A stretch of DNA of 64,000 nt from Anaerolineales bacterium (GTDB lineage Bacteria > Chloroflexota > Anaerolineae > 4572-78 > J111). Where the stretch lies: positions 357,109 to 421,108 of the forward strand of contig JACKAU010000009.1 in the NCBI GenBank assembly GCA_020634855.1. The letters run 5' to 3'. The stretch's first letter is position 1, and each line of letters opens with the position of its first letter. Under the pieces are notes generated by a model. That model was not told where the DNA came from and searched no databases. It saw only the letters and a program-made list of their open reading frames with translations. The position numbers and the translations under genes were made by a program. Of this stretch, positions 34,702 through 43,634 are shown piece by piece.

Positions 34702-35313
34702 CTAAGTAGTCGCCGCCGTTTGGTCTCGCCTGAACCAGAACCAGCCTGATCGCCACGGCGATTGATCGCCGACCTGCGTCTGGCCGTACTCGACCTGTTC
34801 CAGCGTGAAACCGTCGCTGAAGAGTTGGCGCAGATCGGCTTCGTCCAGCCAACTACGGGCGTCCGGATCGGGTTCGGCTTCGTTCAGGTGGGCAAAGAGC
34901 AGATAAACCGCGCCTGGCTTGAGCAAACGCCGCAACTGGTGGTGATAAGCCCGCAGCTCGTCCGGGCCAAAGCTGTGGGCGCAGCCGACATCGAGGGCAA
35001 AGTCATACGACTCGGTTAGATAGTCGAGTTGGCTGACCGGGCTGATGTGAAAGTGAATCCGGTCGGCCAGCCCGACCCGCTCGGCCCGAGCCGTGGCTTC
35101 GGCGATGGCCTGGGGGATAAAGTCGATAGCGTCAACCTGCCAGCCCAGACCGGCCATATATAATGAAGCTCGCCCCAAGCCCGTCCCCAAATCGAGCGCC
35201 CGGCCCACCGGCAGCGTCGGCACAAACGCCATCACCTCCGGCGGCGGATCGGGTTGATCCCACGGCACCGAGCCGCTCTGGTAGAATTCCAGTAAACGAT
35301 TAAAGTGGGTCAT
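34702..35313 (-). CDS. Class I SAM-dependent methyltransferase
   Basis: This 203-residue protein has motif I ALDLGTGLGRASLYMA (SAM binding), VDAIDFIPQAIAEATARAER (acidic ribose-binding Asp), a DFALDVGCAHSF motif in place of the usual post-II Asp region, and LKPGAVYLLFAHLNE. It resembles the small-molecule or tellurite/thiol methyltransferase type, but the acceptor is not predictable. It converges on the oxidase-like gene and is intact. Confidence 0.87.
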   Translation of the reverse strand: MTHFNRLLEFYQSGSVPWDQPDPPPEVMAFVPTLPVGRALDLGTGLGRASLYMAGLGWQVDAIDFIPQAIAEATARAERVGLADRIHFHISPVSQLDYLTESYDFALDVGCAHSFGPDELRAYHHQLRRLLKPGAVYLLFAHLNEAEPDPDARSWLDEADLRQLFSDGFTLEQVEYGQTQVGDQSPWRSGWFWFRRDQTAATT

Positions 35314-35434
35314 CTAGGTCTCCTTGTCGCCACTGTCATAGGAATGGAAATAAAATAACTTCTGCTTTTTGTCGCATGTCATTGAGGACTGTGATGATGA
35401 TCGGATCTATCGGAAGAGGTGTTCAAGTAAGGAG

Positions 35435-35600
35435 TTATCCCCCGGATGCAGTGGGATCAACCTCCTGCCGAGCAGCCTCATAAATCTTTTCAAACTCCGC
35501 CAACAGGCCTCGATGGTCAACCATGCGGCGAATAAGCTCCAGATTGAGTTGATTCCACTGTGTTACCCAGCCGGTCGCGCAGTTGGTCAGTGGGTTGGCT
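35435..35600 (-). pseudogene. Fragment of a nucleotidyltransferase, C-terminal end only
   Basis: On the minus strand this encodes TQWNQLNLELIRRMVDHRG, then LLAEFEKIYEAARQEV and a stop at 35435. It matches the C-terminus of the nucleotidyltransferase at 39505-40105 (ITQWGHLDLELIRRATQQR). No N-terminal part is nearby. It is a relic of a second copy, in opposite orientation, at the left edge of the TIR island. Confidence 0.75.
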
Positions 35601-35970
35601 GATAATTAGTTTCAATGAGACAAAGTATGTCTTTTCAATTCAATCATAGTGAGATCTGCAACCTCAGTTATTTGATAACAGGAGCTATGGAAAGATTAAT
35701 AAATAACAAAACTGATGTTATAATAAGCTTAGTATGGTCGGATGATAATTTTGTTCTCTTTTATTTTATTGATCTGGCTAAAAACGCCTAACTAATATCT
35801 TGATCTGGAGTGTAACTATAGGGCATATAGCTATCTGTTCTCATTAGAATACGACCAAAAATGTCCAATATAAAGACACTAGTCATTGTCAAATAAACTT
35901 GCAATATGATGTAAGTCGAATTCTTAGTGGATTGATGCCCTATCGAGAATAAATTCAATGGAGAATTATT
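35601..35970. other. AT-rich intergenic region at left edge of the TIR island
   Basis: The base composition drops to AT-rich compared with flanking genes. No gene was recognised. GGAG at 35960-35963 is the ribosome binding site of the next gene. Confidence 0.5.
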
Positions 35971-37436
35971 ATGGCTGAAAATGAGCATGTTAATCTAATC
36001 CAATCTGGGGTAATGACCTGGAACAATTTGGCGTAATTTCGAAACCCAAGAGTATCACCTAATCTCAAAGCGGGGTCAATTAAGGCCAGGATGAATTCTA
36101 GTCGGTGCTAAACTTACAGGGGGCAAATCTTAGTAAAACAAATTTGAGTGAAGCACTTCTCGACGGTACATCGATTGAGTTCGCCAATTTGCAAGGAGCA
36201 GTATTAAGGGTGCAATCTTACGGCGGGCATCATTGATGGGACTATTCTTAGCCAATCAAACCTAATTGGAGCAGATTTAAATTATGCGAAACTTAAAGGA
36301 GCAAACCTGTCGGTGCTAACCTACGGAAGGCTGATCTTATAGAAGTTGATATGTCAGGAGCTAGTGTTGGCGGCGCTGATTTTAGCGAGGCTAATCTATT
36401 TAGGGCAAATCTAAGCAAAGTCTTTCCTGGAATAGGGCTGTCAATGGACCAAATCTGAGTAATGCTTATCTTCAAGAAGCTAATTTCACAGGAAGCAGAT
36501 TTTAAAGATGCTAATCTTAGTGGAGCAGATTTAAGATTGGCAAATCTAAACAAAGCAAGTTTTGTTCGCTCGAATCTTAGCAAACCGACCTAAGAATGGC
36601 AACTTTACAGAGTACAAAATTTATCGGTACAAATTTGAGGCGAGCAAACCTTTGTAGAACCGATTTAAGCCAAGCGCTTCTAGTAGTGGTAACTCTTCGG
36701 TGGGCAGATTTTACGGAAGCTAATCTCAGTAGAGCAACTATTAATGAAGCTATTTTTTATGATACCATTTTAACTGAAGCAGATTTACAGAAGCTTTTTT
36801 AGGTTTTACTTTATTTGGAAATGTCAATCTGAGTAATGCTAAAGAGCTTAAAACCATTTTCCATACTGGGCCATCAAGTATTGGGATCGATACTTTTTAC
36901 CTTTCCCAAGAAAAGCTACCAAAAGAATTTCTCTTAGGGCAGGTGTACCTGAAGCCATTCTAGAGCAGACTACTAGACTATTTACAGTAACAATAGAGCA
37001 GTATTATTCTTGTTTTATTAGCTATTCTAGCAAAGACAAAGAATTTGCTGAACAACTGTATAGAGATTTACGTAATGCCGGGGTTCATTGCTGGTTTGCC
37101 CCTGAAGATTTAAAAACAGGAGAGGTAATACGTGCTAGTATAGAAAATTCAATTCGTAAGTACGATAAATTGTTAATAATTCTATCTGAAAATTCGTTGT
37201 CTAGTGATTGGGTAGCAAGCGAGGTTGAAGCAGCCCAAGAGGAGGAGCGAAAACGTCATAATAGGACAATATTATTTCCCATTCGTCTTGATGATGAGAT
37301 AATGGACACAGATGAAGCTTGGGCGGCAGAAATTCGCCGCACCCGGCACATTGGCGATTTCAGCCAGTGGCAAGACCACGATGCATATTATCAGGCATTT
37401 GAACGTCTGCTATGGGATTTGAAGGTGGAAGGATAA
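35971..37436 (+). pseudogene. Pentapeptide-repeat plus TIR-domain protein, frameshifted (TIR gene 1)
   Basis: The start MAENEHVNLIQSGVMTWNN is the usual opening of pentapeptide-TIR proteins. Pentapeptide repeats of the A(N/D)LSx type follow in changing frames from about 36110 to 36800. Then comes the linker HTGPSSIGIDTFYLSQ, and a TIR domain open from about 36940 to 37436: YYSCFISYSSKDKEFAEQ, CWFAPEDLKTGE, ILSENSLSSDWVASEVEAA (with the Glu that is catalytic in NAD-cleaving TIRs) and RRTRHIGDFSQW. At least six frame changes disrupt the repeat part. Only the TIR part is continuous. It is AT-rich, unlike its neighbours, suggesting transfer. Confidence 0.8.
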
Positions 37437-37441
37437 GTTAG

Positions 37442-38469
37442 ATGGCTAATCCAGAGCATCTCAAAATTCTCTTATGCACGGGGTCGAGGTTTGGAATCAG
37501 TGGCGGAAGGAGAATTCGAAAATACGGCCTAGTTTTAGCAATGCAGCCCTCGCTGAGCTCAACTTCAACGGAGTTAACCTTTACAAAGCAACTTTCAAAG
37601 ACACGATTCACGATGGGCGAATTTAAGTAACGCAAATCTCCGAGAGGCGAATTTAAGTAGAACGAATCTAAACGGGGTAAATCTCAGCAAAACAGACCTA
37701 AGTGGGGCAACTATCTGGAGAGTGGACCTCAGCGGAAGCGAATCTTTACAAGGCAAATTTCAGTAAGGTTGATTTAGCTCTCAGTATATTCGGAAATACT
37801 GATCTACGCGAGGTTAAGGGACTTGATAAAGTGAGGCATAGTGGCCCCTCAACTATTGGCACTGACACACTTAACCACTCAAGGCCTAATTCCTGTAGCT
37901 TTTCTCCGAGGTTGCGGATTGCGTGACTGGGAGATAGAGACTGTTAAGCTTTACCGTTCTGGTTTAACGTCGGAGAAGTTGACAACTATCTATTATAAGT
38001 TCCAGACATGAACTTCGCATTGATAATCCGATTCAATACTACTACTTGCTTCATCAGCTACTCCAGCAAAGATCACGCCTTTGCTCAGCGCCTCCACGCC
38101 AATTTGCAGGACAATGGCGTCCGCTGTTGGTTTGCCGCGGAGGATATGAAGATCGGTGATAAAATTAGATATCGCATTGATGAGTCGATTCGTATTCACG
38201 ATAAATTACTGCTCATTCTTTCAGAAAATTCATGCAACAGCTTTTGGGTAGAGAGCGAAGTTGAGAAAGCCTTTGAGAAAGAACGCCAAAGATGGTCAAA
38301 CGGTACTCTTCCCATCCGGCTCGACGACACGGTAATGAAAACTGACCAAGCTTATGGCGGCGAAATTCGCCGCACCCGGCACATTGGTGATTTCAGTCGG
38401 TGGAAGGATCACGATGCGTATCAACTGGCATTTGAGCGTCTGCTGCGGGATTTGAAGGCAGAAGGGTAA
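37442..38469 (+). pseudogene. Pentapeptide-repeat plus TIR-domain protein, frameshifted (TIR gene 2)
   Basis: It starts five bases after the first TIR gene with MANPEHLKIL, then in another frame GVEVWNQWRKENSKIRP, then pentapeptide repeats (about 37530-37860) with further frame changes. The linker HSGPSTIGTDT is visible near 37845. The TIR domain is open at 38008-38469: TTCFISYSSKDHAFAQRL, CWFAAEDMKIGDKIR, ILSENSCNSFWVESEVEKA and RRTRHIGDFSRWKDHDAY. The catalytic-type Glu is kept. A short deletion replaces VLFP with a TLP segment before IRLDD. It is a tandem duplicate of the gene before it. Confidence 0.8.
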
Positions 38470-38489
38470 GAGCAATAACGAGAGTATCG

Positions 38490-39535
38490 ATGAAAAATAC
38501 AAGCTATCATCTAAAAACATTCGGGCGTTACTGACATCCGGTTTCAGCGATGCCGAACTACGCGAGCTGTGCTTTGATACGCCGGCGCTGCGCCCTGTCT
38601 ATGATCAGTTTGGCGCAAGCACTGGAAAAGCTGAGATGGCAGCCGTGCTACTTGAATATGCAGACAGGACGCTGCAACTTGACCTATTGCTGAGCTTGCT
38701 CAGAGAACGGAATCCGGCTCGCTATGAACGCCACCAACCGTACCGGATAGATGAATCACCCTCCATAGATCAGAAATCGGCTCCGTCACCAACCGAGACA
38801 AGCCCTGAGGCTCAAACTTACTCCTGCTTCATTAGTTATTCTAGCCGCGATGAAGCGTTTGTCAGCCAGTTACACACCGATTTAGAGAAGCAGGGCGTGC
38901 GCTGCTGGATTGATCGCAAGAATATGAAGATTGGCGATAAGATCTGTTCGACCATTCATCGTTCGATCCAAGCGCACGACAAGCTACTGCTCATTCTATC
39001 GGAAAATTCGATTGATAGCGCCTGGGTGGAAAGTGAGGTCGAGACCGCCTTTGAAAAGGAGATGCGGAGCGACAGTGTTGTTTTATTCCCCATTCGACTC
39101 GACGAGGCCGTAATGGAGACCGATCAAGCTTGGGCGGCTGACATTCGTCGCACCCGGCATATTGGCAACTTCACCCGGTGGCATGATCAGGTTGGGTACC
39201 AACAAGCGTTCGAACGTCTGTTAGAGATTTGCAAAATGACACAAGACGATAAGGAAAATAGATCAACCATCCTAACCAGCGACCAGATTCGCCGGCGGAT
39301 TGGGGTGTATGACCGACAACAGATACTCATCTGGCAGCGCATGACGCCAGTGGAGCGACTTGAGATAGCGTTTCAAGCCTATCATTTCGCCTTAGAAACC
39401 GTCCGTCTCACCGAACGACAACGTCATCCTAACCTTTCGGAAGAGGAACTTCAATGGCGGGTCATTCGCCGTATGCAAGGATCAACGTCTGGGAAGAGAG
39501 AAAGATGCCTAGTCAGGTTACACCGCAAGAACTGA
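38490..39535 (+). CDS. Effector-associated domain plus TIR-domain protein (TIR gene 3), probable start frameshift
   Basis: The long open frame covers an N-terminal effector-associated helical domain (ALLTSGFSDAELRELCFDTP to LRERNPARYERHQPY), then a TIR domain with TYSCFISYSSRDEAF, RCWIDRKNMKIGDK, ILSENSIDSAWVESEVETA and RRTRHIGNFTRW. The ATG at 38490 joins that frame if one A is added to a five-A run. After the TIR the frame continues into a helical segment (MTPVERLEIAFQAYHFALE) that looks like a separate small gene usually found before nucleotidyltransferases; it may be fused by decay. It overlaps the next gene by 31 bases. Such domains recruit TIR effectors in conflict systems. Confidence 0.8.
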
Positions 39536-40105
39536 ATAAATTTTTTGCCACTGTGGTGCAAATCCTGGAGCAATTGCAGTTACCTTATATGGTTGCCGGT
39601 GGTTTTGCCGCCATCTTTTACGGTGAGCCGCGTTTAACGGTTGATGTTGATATTGTAGTAGATATCAATACCACTCATATTAAACCGTTGATAAACGCCT
39701 TTTCTTTTCCTAATTATTACTTAAGCGAAGAGGCTTATGCGCGATGCCATCCGCCGTCGTTTTCCGTTTAACATTATCCAGTCTGCGACTGCGGCCAAAG
39801 TCGATCTTATTCCTCTGCCGGATGATATTTTTAGCCGAGTGGCATTCTCCCGGCGACAAAAGAAAGTGTTCAATCAGGAAGGGGCTGAGGCTTACTTTAT
39901 CTCTGCCGAAGATATTGTCCTGGCCAAGCTGTTCGCTTTTGCCCAGACCGGTTCAGATAAACATTTACGGGACGTTAAGGGGATACTCATAACTCAATGG
40001 GGACATCTTGATCTTGAACTCATTCGCCGAGCTACCCAGCAGAGAAACCTGTTAGAGCAGTTTGAGCAGCTTTACAATGCTGCTCGCCAGGAATTTGAAG
40101 ATTAG
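39505..40105 (+). pseudogene. Nucleotidyltransferase (AbiEii-like), one frameshift
   Basis: The first part, MPSQVTPQELNKFFATVVQI, contains the nucleotidyltransferase signature GGFAAIFYGEPRLTVDVDIV (GG and D-x-D). Near 39737 the frame shifts, and the rest continues MRDAIRRRFPFNIIQSATAA, VDLIPLPDD, ISAEDIVLAKLFAFAQTGSD and ITQWGHLDLELIRRA. Inserting two bases in a TAT/ATG context rejoins them. Proteins of this kind act in toxin-antitoxin or abortive infection systems. It closes the TIR gene row, and a fragment of a second copy lies at 35435. Confidence 0.8.
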
Positions 40106-40123
40106 TTTTTAGCCGGTACCTCT

Positions 40124-40155
40124 AAAAGGAGTCCCAAATGCCAGGGACTCTTTTT
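40124..40155 (+). terminator. Intrinsic terminator after the nucleotidyltransferase
   Basis: AAAAGGAGTCCC and GGGACTCTTTTT form a stem with a short loop, followed by a T run. It ends the TIR-nucleotidyltransferase row. Confidence 0.8.
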
Positions 40156-40177
40156 ATGAGAACCTACTTGGGACGTT

Positions 40178-40745
40178 GATCGGATGTCCGGAAGGTGTGG
40201 CAGGTGTGATCGCAACGTTGATCAGACCTCCGATAGGTGCGGCAGGTATGATCGGGACACCGATCAGACCTTCATGGTGCGCGGACGGAGACGCGATCAC
40301 AATGTCGTTCAGACCTTCATGCGCGGACGGAGGTGCGATCGCAATGTCGTTCAGACCTTCATGCGTGGACGGAGGTGCGATCGCAATGTCGTTCAGACCT
40401 TCATGCGCGGACGGAGGTGTGATCGCAATGTCGTTCAGACGTTCATGCGCGGACGGAGGTGCGATCGCAATGTCGATCAGACCTTCATGCGCGGACGGAG
40501 GTGTGATCACGATGTCGTTTACACTTTATGCGTGGACGGAGGTGTGATCGCAATGTCGTTCAGACGTTCATGCGCGGACGGAGGTGTGATCGCAATGTCG
40601 TTCAGACGTTCATGCGCGGACGGAGGTGTGATCGCAATGTCGATCACGCTTTCATGCGGCGGACGGAGGTGTGATCGCAAAGTCGTTCACACTTTCATGC
40701 GCGGATGGAGGTGCGATCGCGATGTCGCTCACACTTTCATAGACG
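40178..40745. repeat. Tandem array of about 14 units, 42-bp period
   Basis: GATC-led units begin at 40208, 40250, 40295, 40337, 40379, 40421, 40463, 40505, 40546, 40588, 40630, 40673 and 40715, nearly all 42 apart. The unit opens GATCGCAATGTCGTTCAGAC and goes on CTTCATGCGCGGACGGAGGT. The opening resembles the core of the 446-1102 array, especially in units with GTTGATCAG or GTCGATCAG. No spacers are present. The array ends about 100 bases before the conserved promoter of the gene at 40955. Confidence 0.9.
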
Positions 40746-40786
40746 CACGGAGATACCCTCTATGTTTGGTCGGCTAAAGCCGCGCC

Positions 40787-40822
40787 TCCTCCTACTTCCT
40801 ACTCCTTACTCCCTACTTCCTC
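40787..40822. repeat. CTACTTCCTACTCCTTACTCC low-complexity repeat
   Basis: This is a reverse-complement member of the TAGGGAGTA family (7692, 25087, 31421), between the 42-bp array and the promoter. Confidence 0.55.
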
Positions 40823-40850
40823 CACGGTCAGCCAAAAATTTTAACGCGGC

Positions 40851-40878
40851 TGGACAAGTTAGAAAAAGTCGATATACT
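40851..40878 (+). promoter_or_regulatory. Predicted sigma-70-type promoter for the gene at 40955
   Basis: TGGACA (40851-40856) and TATACT (40873-40878) are 16 bases apart in a block conserved with 18195-18275. The block begins GCCAAAAATTTTAA and continues past the -10 box into ACAACTCAATA. Confidence 0.7.
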
Positions 40879-40954
40879 GATTTTAGCTTAACAACTCAAT
40901 ATCGTACTACTTACTCGATCCCATTACCATTTAGTTGAAAGGAAAACGACAACC

Positions 40955-41860
40955 ATGTATACCGCCAACATAGACACTCTCAGCCCTTTCCAGGTCAACC
41001 TTCCCACACCCAATGACGGACCAGACCTCATTAACTCGGGCGAATCGTTTGTAACCCACGAGGAGACGCTGCCGCCGGAGTTGCAGTCGCCGCTGTTGCC
41101 GGAGATCCGGGAGTTGTTGCAGCAATGTACCCCCTCGCAAAATGTGCTCATTACCAGCGAAGCGCAGCGAACAATGGCCTCGGAAGCCGTGAAACGGCTG
41201 GATGAACAGGCCAAAGTCATCATTCGCAAAATTCACCGTAAGATCGATCTTGAATATATGGAAACCCCGGAAGCCGCCGAACAATGGGGCTTTAAGGTCA
41301 AACAAAGCACCCGCAATATCCTGATGCCTAAAACTCGGCCGCAGCGGTTGGCGCTGCTCAACGCCTATATCGCCAAAGAAGAGAGCCGCCCGGCGGAAGA
41401 GCGTTTCACCACGCCTGATCTGGCCGAGGTGGTCGCCTTGCGCGATGATTTAAAGGCTAATCTGGCCATTCGCCGCAACAGCCAAAACCGCCGCAAGGCC
41501 AGCCTGACGGCCAGCAACGACGCCTTGAAAGCGCTGTATGATTGTATGCGTACCGCCGGCGCTGTGATCCTTATCAAACATTTCAACCGGACCATTCACC
41601 AAGATATGACCAAGTGGGGCTTTGAAGTGATCAGGCGTCAGGCCAAAGGGAAAGAGGCTGATGACGCGCCGGCTGCCAACGGGACCACGACCACCCCCAC
41701 CAACGGCAGCGAGCCGACGACCAACGGCGCAGCGACCACAACCAGCGTCGAAACCACCACCACCAACGGCGCGGAGACTCCGGCCGAGACCTCGACCAAC
41801 GGTAGCGTTGATCTGAACGGCACGTCTGAGGTGGTGGTTGAGTTGGGTGGTCAAGGGTAA
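40955..41860 (+). CDS. Uncharacterised helical protein with Thr/Asn-rich tail, array-associated family (copy 2)
   Basis: This is a 301-residue paralogue of the protein at 18341, not recognised as any known domain. Conserved blocks are SEAQRTMASEAVKRLDEQAK, METPEAAEQWGFKVKQSTRN, ILMP, AYIAKEESRPAEERF, LRDDLKANLAIRR, and a second WGFEV in MTKWGFEVIRRQ. The tail from about 232 is NGTTTTPTNGSEPTTNGA-type low complexity and ends SVDLNGTSEVVVELGGQG. The frame is intact here, so this is the reference copy. It has no export signal. The 42-bp array and conserved promoter lie upstream, and a REP-like repeat follows within ten bases. AAAGGA lies 11 bases before the ATG. Confidence 0.87.
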   Translation: MYTANIDTLSPFQVNLPTPNDGPDLINSGESFVTHEETLPPELQSPLLPEIRELLQQCTPSQNVLITSEAQRTMASEAVKRLDEQAKVIIRKIHRKIDLEYMETPEAAEQWGFKVKQSTRNILMPKTRPQRLALLNAYIAKEESRPAEERFTTPDLAEVVALRDDLKANLAIRRNSQNRRKASLTASNDALKALYDCMRTAGAVILIKHFNRTIHQDMTKWGFEVIRRQAKGKEADDAPAANGTTTTPTNGSEPTTNGAATTTSVETTTTNGAETPAETSTNGSVDLNGTSEVVVELGGQG

Positions 41861-41866
41861 CGCCGG

Positions 41867-41995
41867 TCAAAGGGGGCGAGGCTAAAGCCGTCGCCCTGAG
41901 AGAGGGAAGGACGCTAAAGCGCCCTACTCTGGCGAAATTCTTGGCCCGAAGGGGCTTTGCTCTCTCAGCACGGGGCTTTAGGCCCGTGCGCGGGG
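41867..41995. repeat. REP-like repeat, copy 3
   Basis: Same element as 19291-19415 and 19457-19590 (GGGGCGAGGCTAAAGCCGTC near the start, GGCCCGTGCGCGGG at the end), in the same position relative to the paralogous gene. Confidence 0.85.
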
Positions 41996-42005
41996 TGCAG
42001 AAAAA

Positions 42006-42040
42006 AGGGCAGTGGCTTTAGCCTCGCCCGTCCGTTTGAC
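42006..42040. repeat. REP-like repeat, inverted partial copy
   Basis: AGGGCAGTGGCTTTAGCCTC, followed by GCCCGTCCGTTTGACC, is the reverse complement of the start of copy 3, so the two could pair as a long hairpin. Confidence 0.7.
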
Positions 42041-42107
42041 CTTTTACCAAGCCGGTCTAAAATTAGACAATCTGGTAAAATTCAAATAAACGATAAAAGT
42101 CAAACAA

Positions 42108-42147
42108 GGTGACAGTCACTTTTTGCCTCCAAGTGACGGTCACCTTT
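42108..42147. repeat. Two GTGACNGTCAC palindromes upstream of the rhodanese gene
   Basis: GTGACAGTCAC and GTGACGGTCAC lie about 20 bases apart. Two more, GTGACCGTCAC and GTGACGGTCAC, lie at about 42831 and 42899. They are possible protein sites or a short dispersed repeat. Confidence 0.6.
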
Positions 42148-42187
42148 TGTACATTTATCTCAAATTTATCTCAAACGGAGCAACCCC

Positions 42188-42544
42188 ATGTGGAAAAAAC
42201 TATTCGGCTTAGGATCGTCCTCTGCTGTAAAAATCCAGAACATTACCGTACAAGACCTGCACCAACGGATGCAAAACGACAAATCTATTATCTTGCTCGA
42301 TGTCCGCACCGACCAAGAATATCGCCATGACGGCCATATTCAGGGAACGCGACACATTCCGCTGTCTAACCTTGAGCAGCGCAGTGGCAAGCTGCCGAAA
42401 GATCGGCCGATTGTTTGTGTGTGCCGTTCAGGCAATCGCAGCCGAACGGCTTGCCGGCAGTTGGCTAACCAGGGCTTTACGGAGGTCATCAATTTGGCCG
42501 GAGGGATGGTGGCCTGGCAGCGGGCCGGGCTGCCGGTAAAATAA
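42188..42544 (+). CDS. Rhodanese-like domain protein
   Basis: This is a 118-residue single rhodanese domain with LLDVRTDQEYRHDGHIQGTR, the active-site loop CRSGNRS with the sulfur-carrying Cys, and VINLAGGMVAWQRAGLPV at the end. It transfers sulfane sulfur in the cytoplasm. No partner gene is obvious. The N-terminal 25 residues are not part of the domain. A strong terminator follows. Confidence 0.92.
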   Translation: MWKKLFGLGSSSAVKIQNITVQDLHQRMQNDKSIILLDVRTDQEYRHDGHIQGTRHIPLSNLEQRSGKLPKDRPIVCVCRSGNRSRTACRQLANQGFTEVINLAGGMVAWQRAGLPVK

Positions 42545-42604
42545 ACGTAAGCGTTCAGCTAACAGCTATCAGCCGGCAGCTTAGATCTAACGCTTACAAA
42601 TAAA

Positions 42605-42645
42605 AAACAGCCAGGTGTCGATGTATACACCTGGCTGTTTCTTTT
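42605..42645 (+). terminator. Strong intrinsic terminator after the rhodanese gene
   Basis: AAACAGCCAGGTGT (42605-42618) and ACACCTGGCTGTTT (42627-42640) form a perfect 14-base stem with an eight-base loop, followed by CTTTTC. Confidence 0.93.
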
Positions 42646-42699
42646 CTTAATCAGGACTTACGTTGTTGGTACGGCAAATTTACGTCACCTGCGAAAATT

Positions 42700-42800
42700 A
42701 TAGAACACGGATTACACGGATTACACGGATTTTCACTGATCTAAATTTTTTATCTGTGTTGATCGGTATGATCCGTCTAATCCGTGTTCCATTTTTGGTT
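42700..42800. repeat. Inverted repeat with ACACGGATTACACGGAT arms
   Basis: GAACACGGATTACACGGATT and, near 42770-42792, ATCCGTCTAATCCGTGTTCC pair as an imperfect hairpin. It looks like a dispersed intergenic element and has no gene. Confidence 0.65.
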
Positions 42801-42912
42801 GTGGCTTGGCCACGTTATGTAGTTCCAAAGGTGACCGTCACTTGAGCACGCTAAATCGACCTGTTTGAGTCATCCAGGCGCTGATTTATCGACAATAAGT
42901 GACGGTCACCCG

Positions 42913-43503
42913 TTACTTCCTGACCATAAAGAACAGCACCGCCGCCCACAACACCACGCCTATCACCCCAATAGCAACCATCAACATCAAAGCCGGATCG
43001 TGACTGACCCGACTCGTAATGGGTTCGGGCGTGTGGGTCGGCGTGGCAGTTGGGGTTGGGCTGGGGGTGTGGATCGGGGTGGGCGTGTGGGTCGGCGTGG
43101 GTGTTGCCGTTGGGGGCCCCGGCGTGGGCGTGGCTGGGGCTTGAGCCGGCGCGTCGGTGGGAAAATCCTGAGGATCGCCGGGAAAGGTCAAGGCCAGCAG
43201 TTCTTCCACATTGGTAAAGCCGTCACGGTCGGAGTCGAGATCCTCGATGCGCTCGAACTTGAAGCCGTGGGTGTAGTAATCGTCGGCAAAGCGGTTAAGC
43301 GGCCCATCGGGGATGCCGTCTTTGTGGCACATCACACAGCCATCGAGCCGGGTGCCGACAATGTTGGGATAGTCCCGTTGCAGCCGGCCTAAAAAGTGAG
43401 ATTTAGCCGATACCGGGGCGGTTAGCAAGACTGCGATCGATAGCGCGATAAACAGACAGCCCAGCGCCGTTAGGCTTATAGTGATGAGCGATCTTTTGGG
43501 CAA
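42913..43503 (-). CDS. Membrane-anchored monoheme c-type protein with EF-hand-like loop
   Basis: With a TTG start at 43503, placed eight bases after AAAGGAG, the protein is about 196 residues. It has an N-terminal signal/anchor (LITISLTALGCLFIALSIAV), one heme-binding CVMCH, and a calcium-type loop DLDSDRDGFTNVEELL. A long Pro/Thr linker (PTPTPTHTPTPIHTP) and a C-terminal membrane helix ending FFMVRK follow. It should sit outside the membrane, tethered at the C-terminus. It lies downstream of the diheme and PhoX-like genes in the same direction. An upstream TTG in the same frame at 43554 is less likely. Its function is unknown; electron transfer is plausible. Confidence 0.78.
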   Translation of the reverse strand: MPKRSLITISLTALGCLFIALSIAVLLTAPVSAKSHFLGRLQRDYPNIVGTRLDGCVMCHKDGIPDGPLNRFADDYYTHGFKFERIEDLDSDRDGFTNVEELLALTFPGDPQDFPTDAPAQAPATPTPGPPTATPTPTHTPTPIHTPSPTPTATPTHTPEPITSRVSHDPALMLMVAIGVIGVVLWAAVLFFMVRK

Positions 43504-43545
43504 GGACGGGTCTCCTTTCGGCTCACCTTCTTTGAAAATGGGTTT

Positions 43546-43571
43546 GTAGGACAAACTTAAGTTTGTCCTAC
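43546..43571. repeat. Perfect 26-base palindrome
   Basis: GTAGGACAAAC, TTAA and GTTTGTCCTAC in a row. Same family as the hairpin at 23031-23057. Confidence 0.8.
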
Positions 43572-43634
43572 GGAATTCTCATTCTCGCTGTCGTCTTGTA
43601 AGGACTGTTCGACTTCTTTGAAAATACCCAGTTG

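Noticed and set aside
35369..35602. Plus-strand 77-residue frame
   Set aside because: It is antisense to a recognisable nucleotidyltransferase fragment on the minus strand.
40178..40745. CRISPR array or repeat protein gene
   Set aside because: No spacers. Several frames on both strands are open only because the period is a multiple of three; there is no ribosome binding site and no sensible protein.
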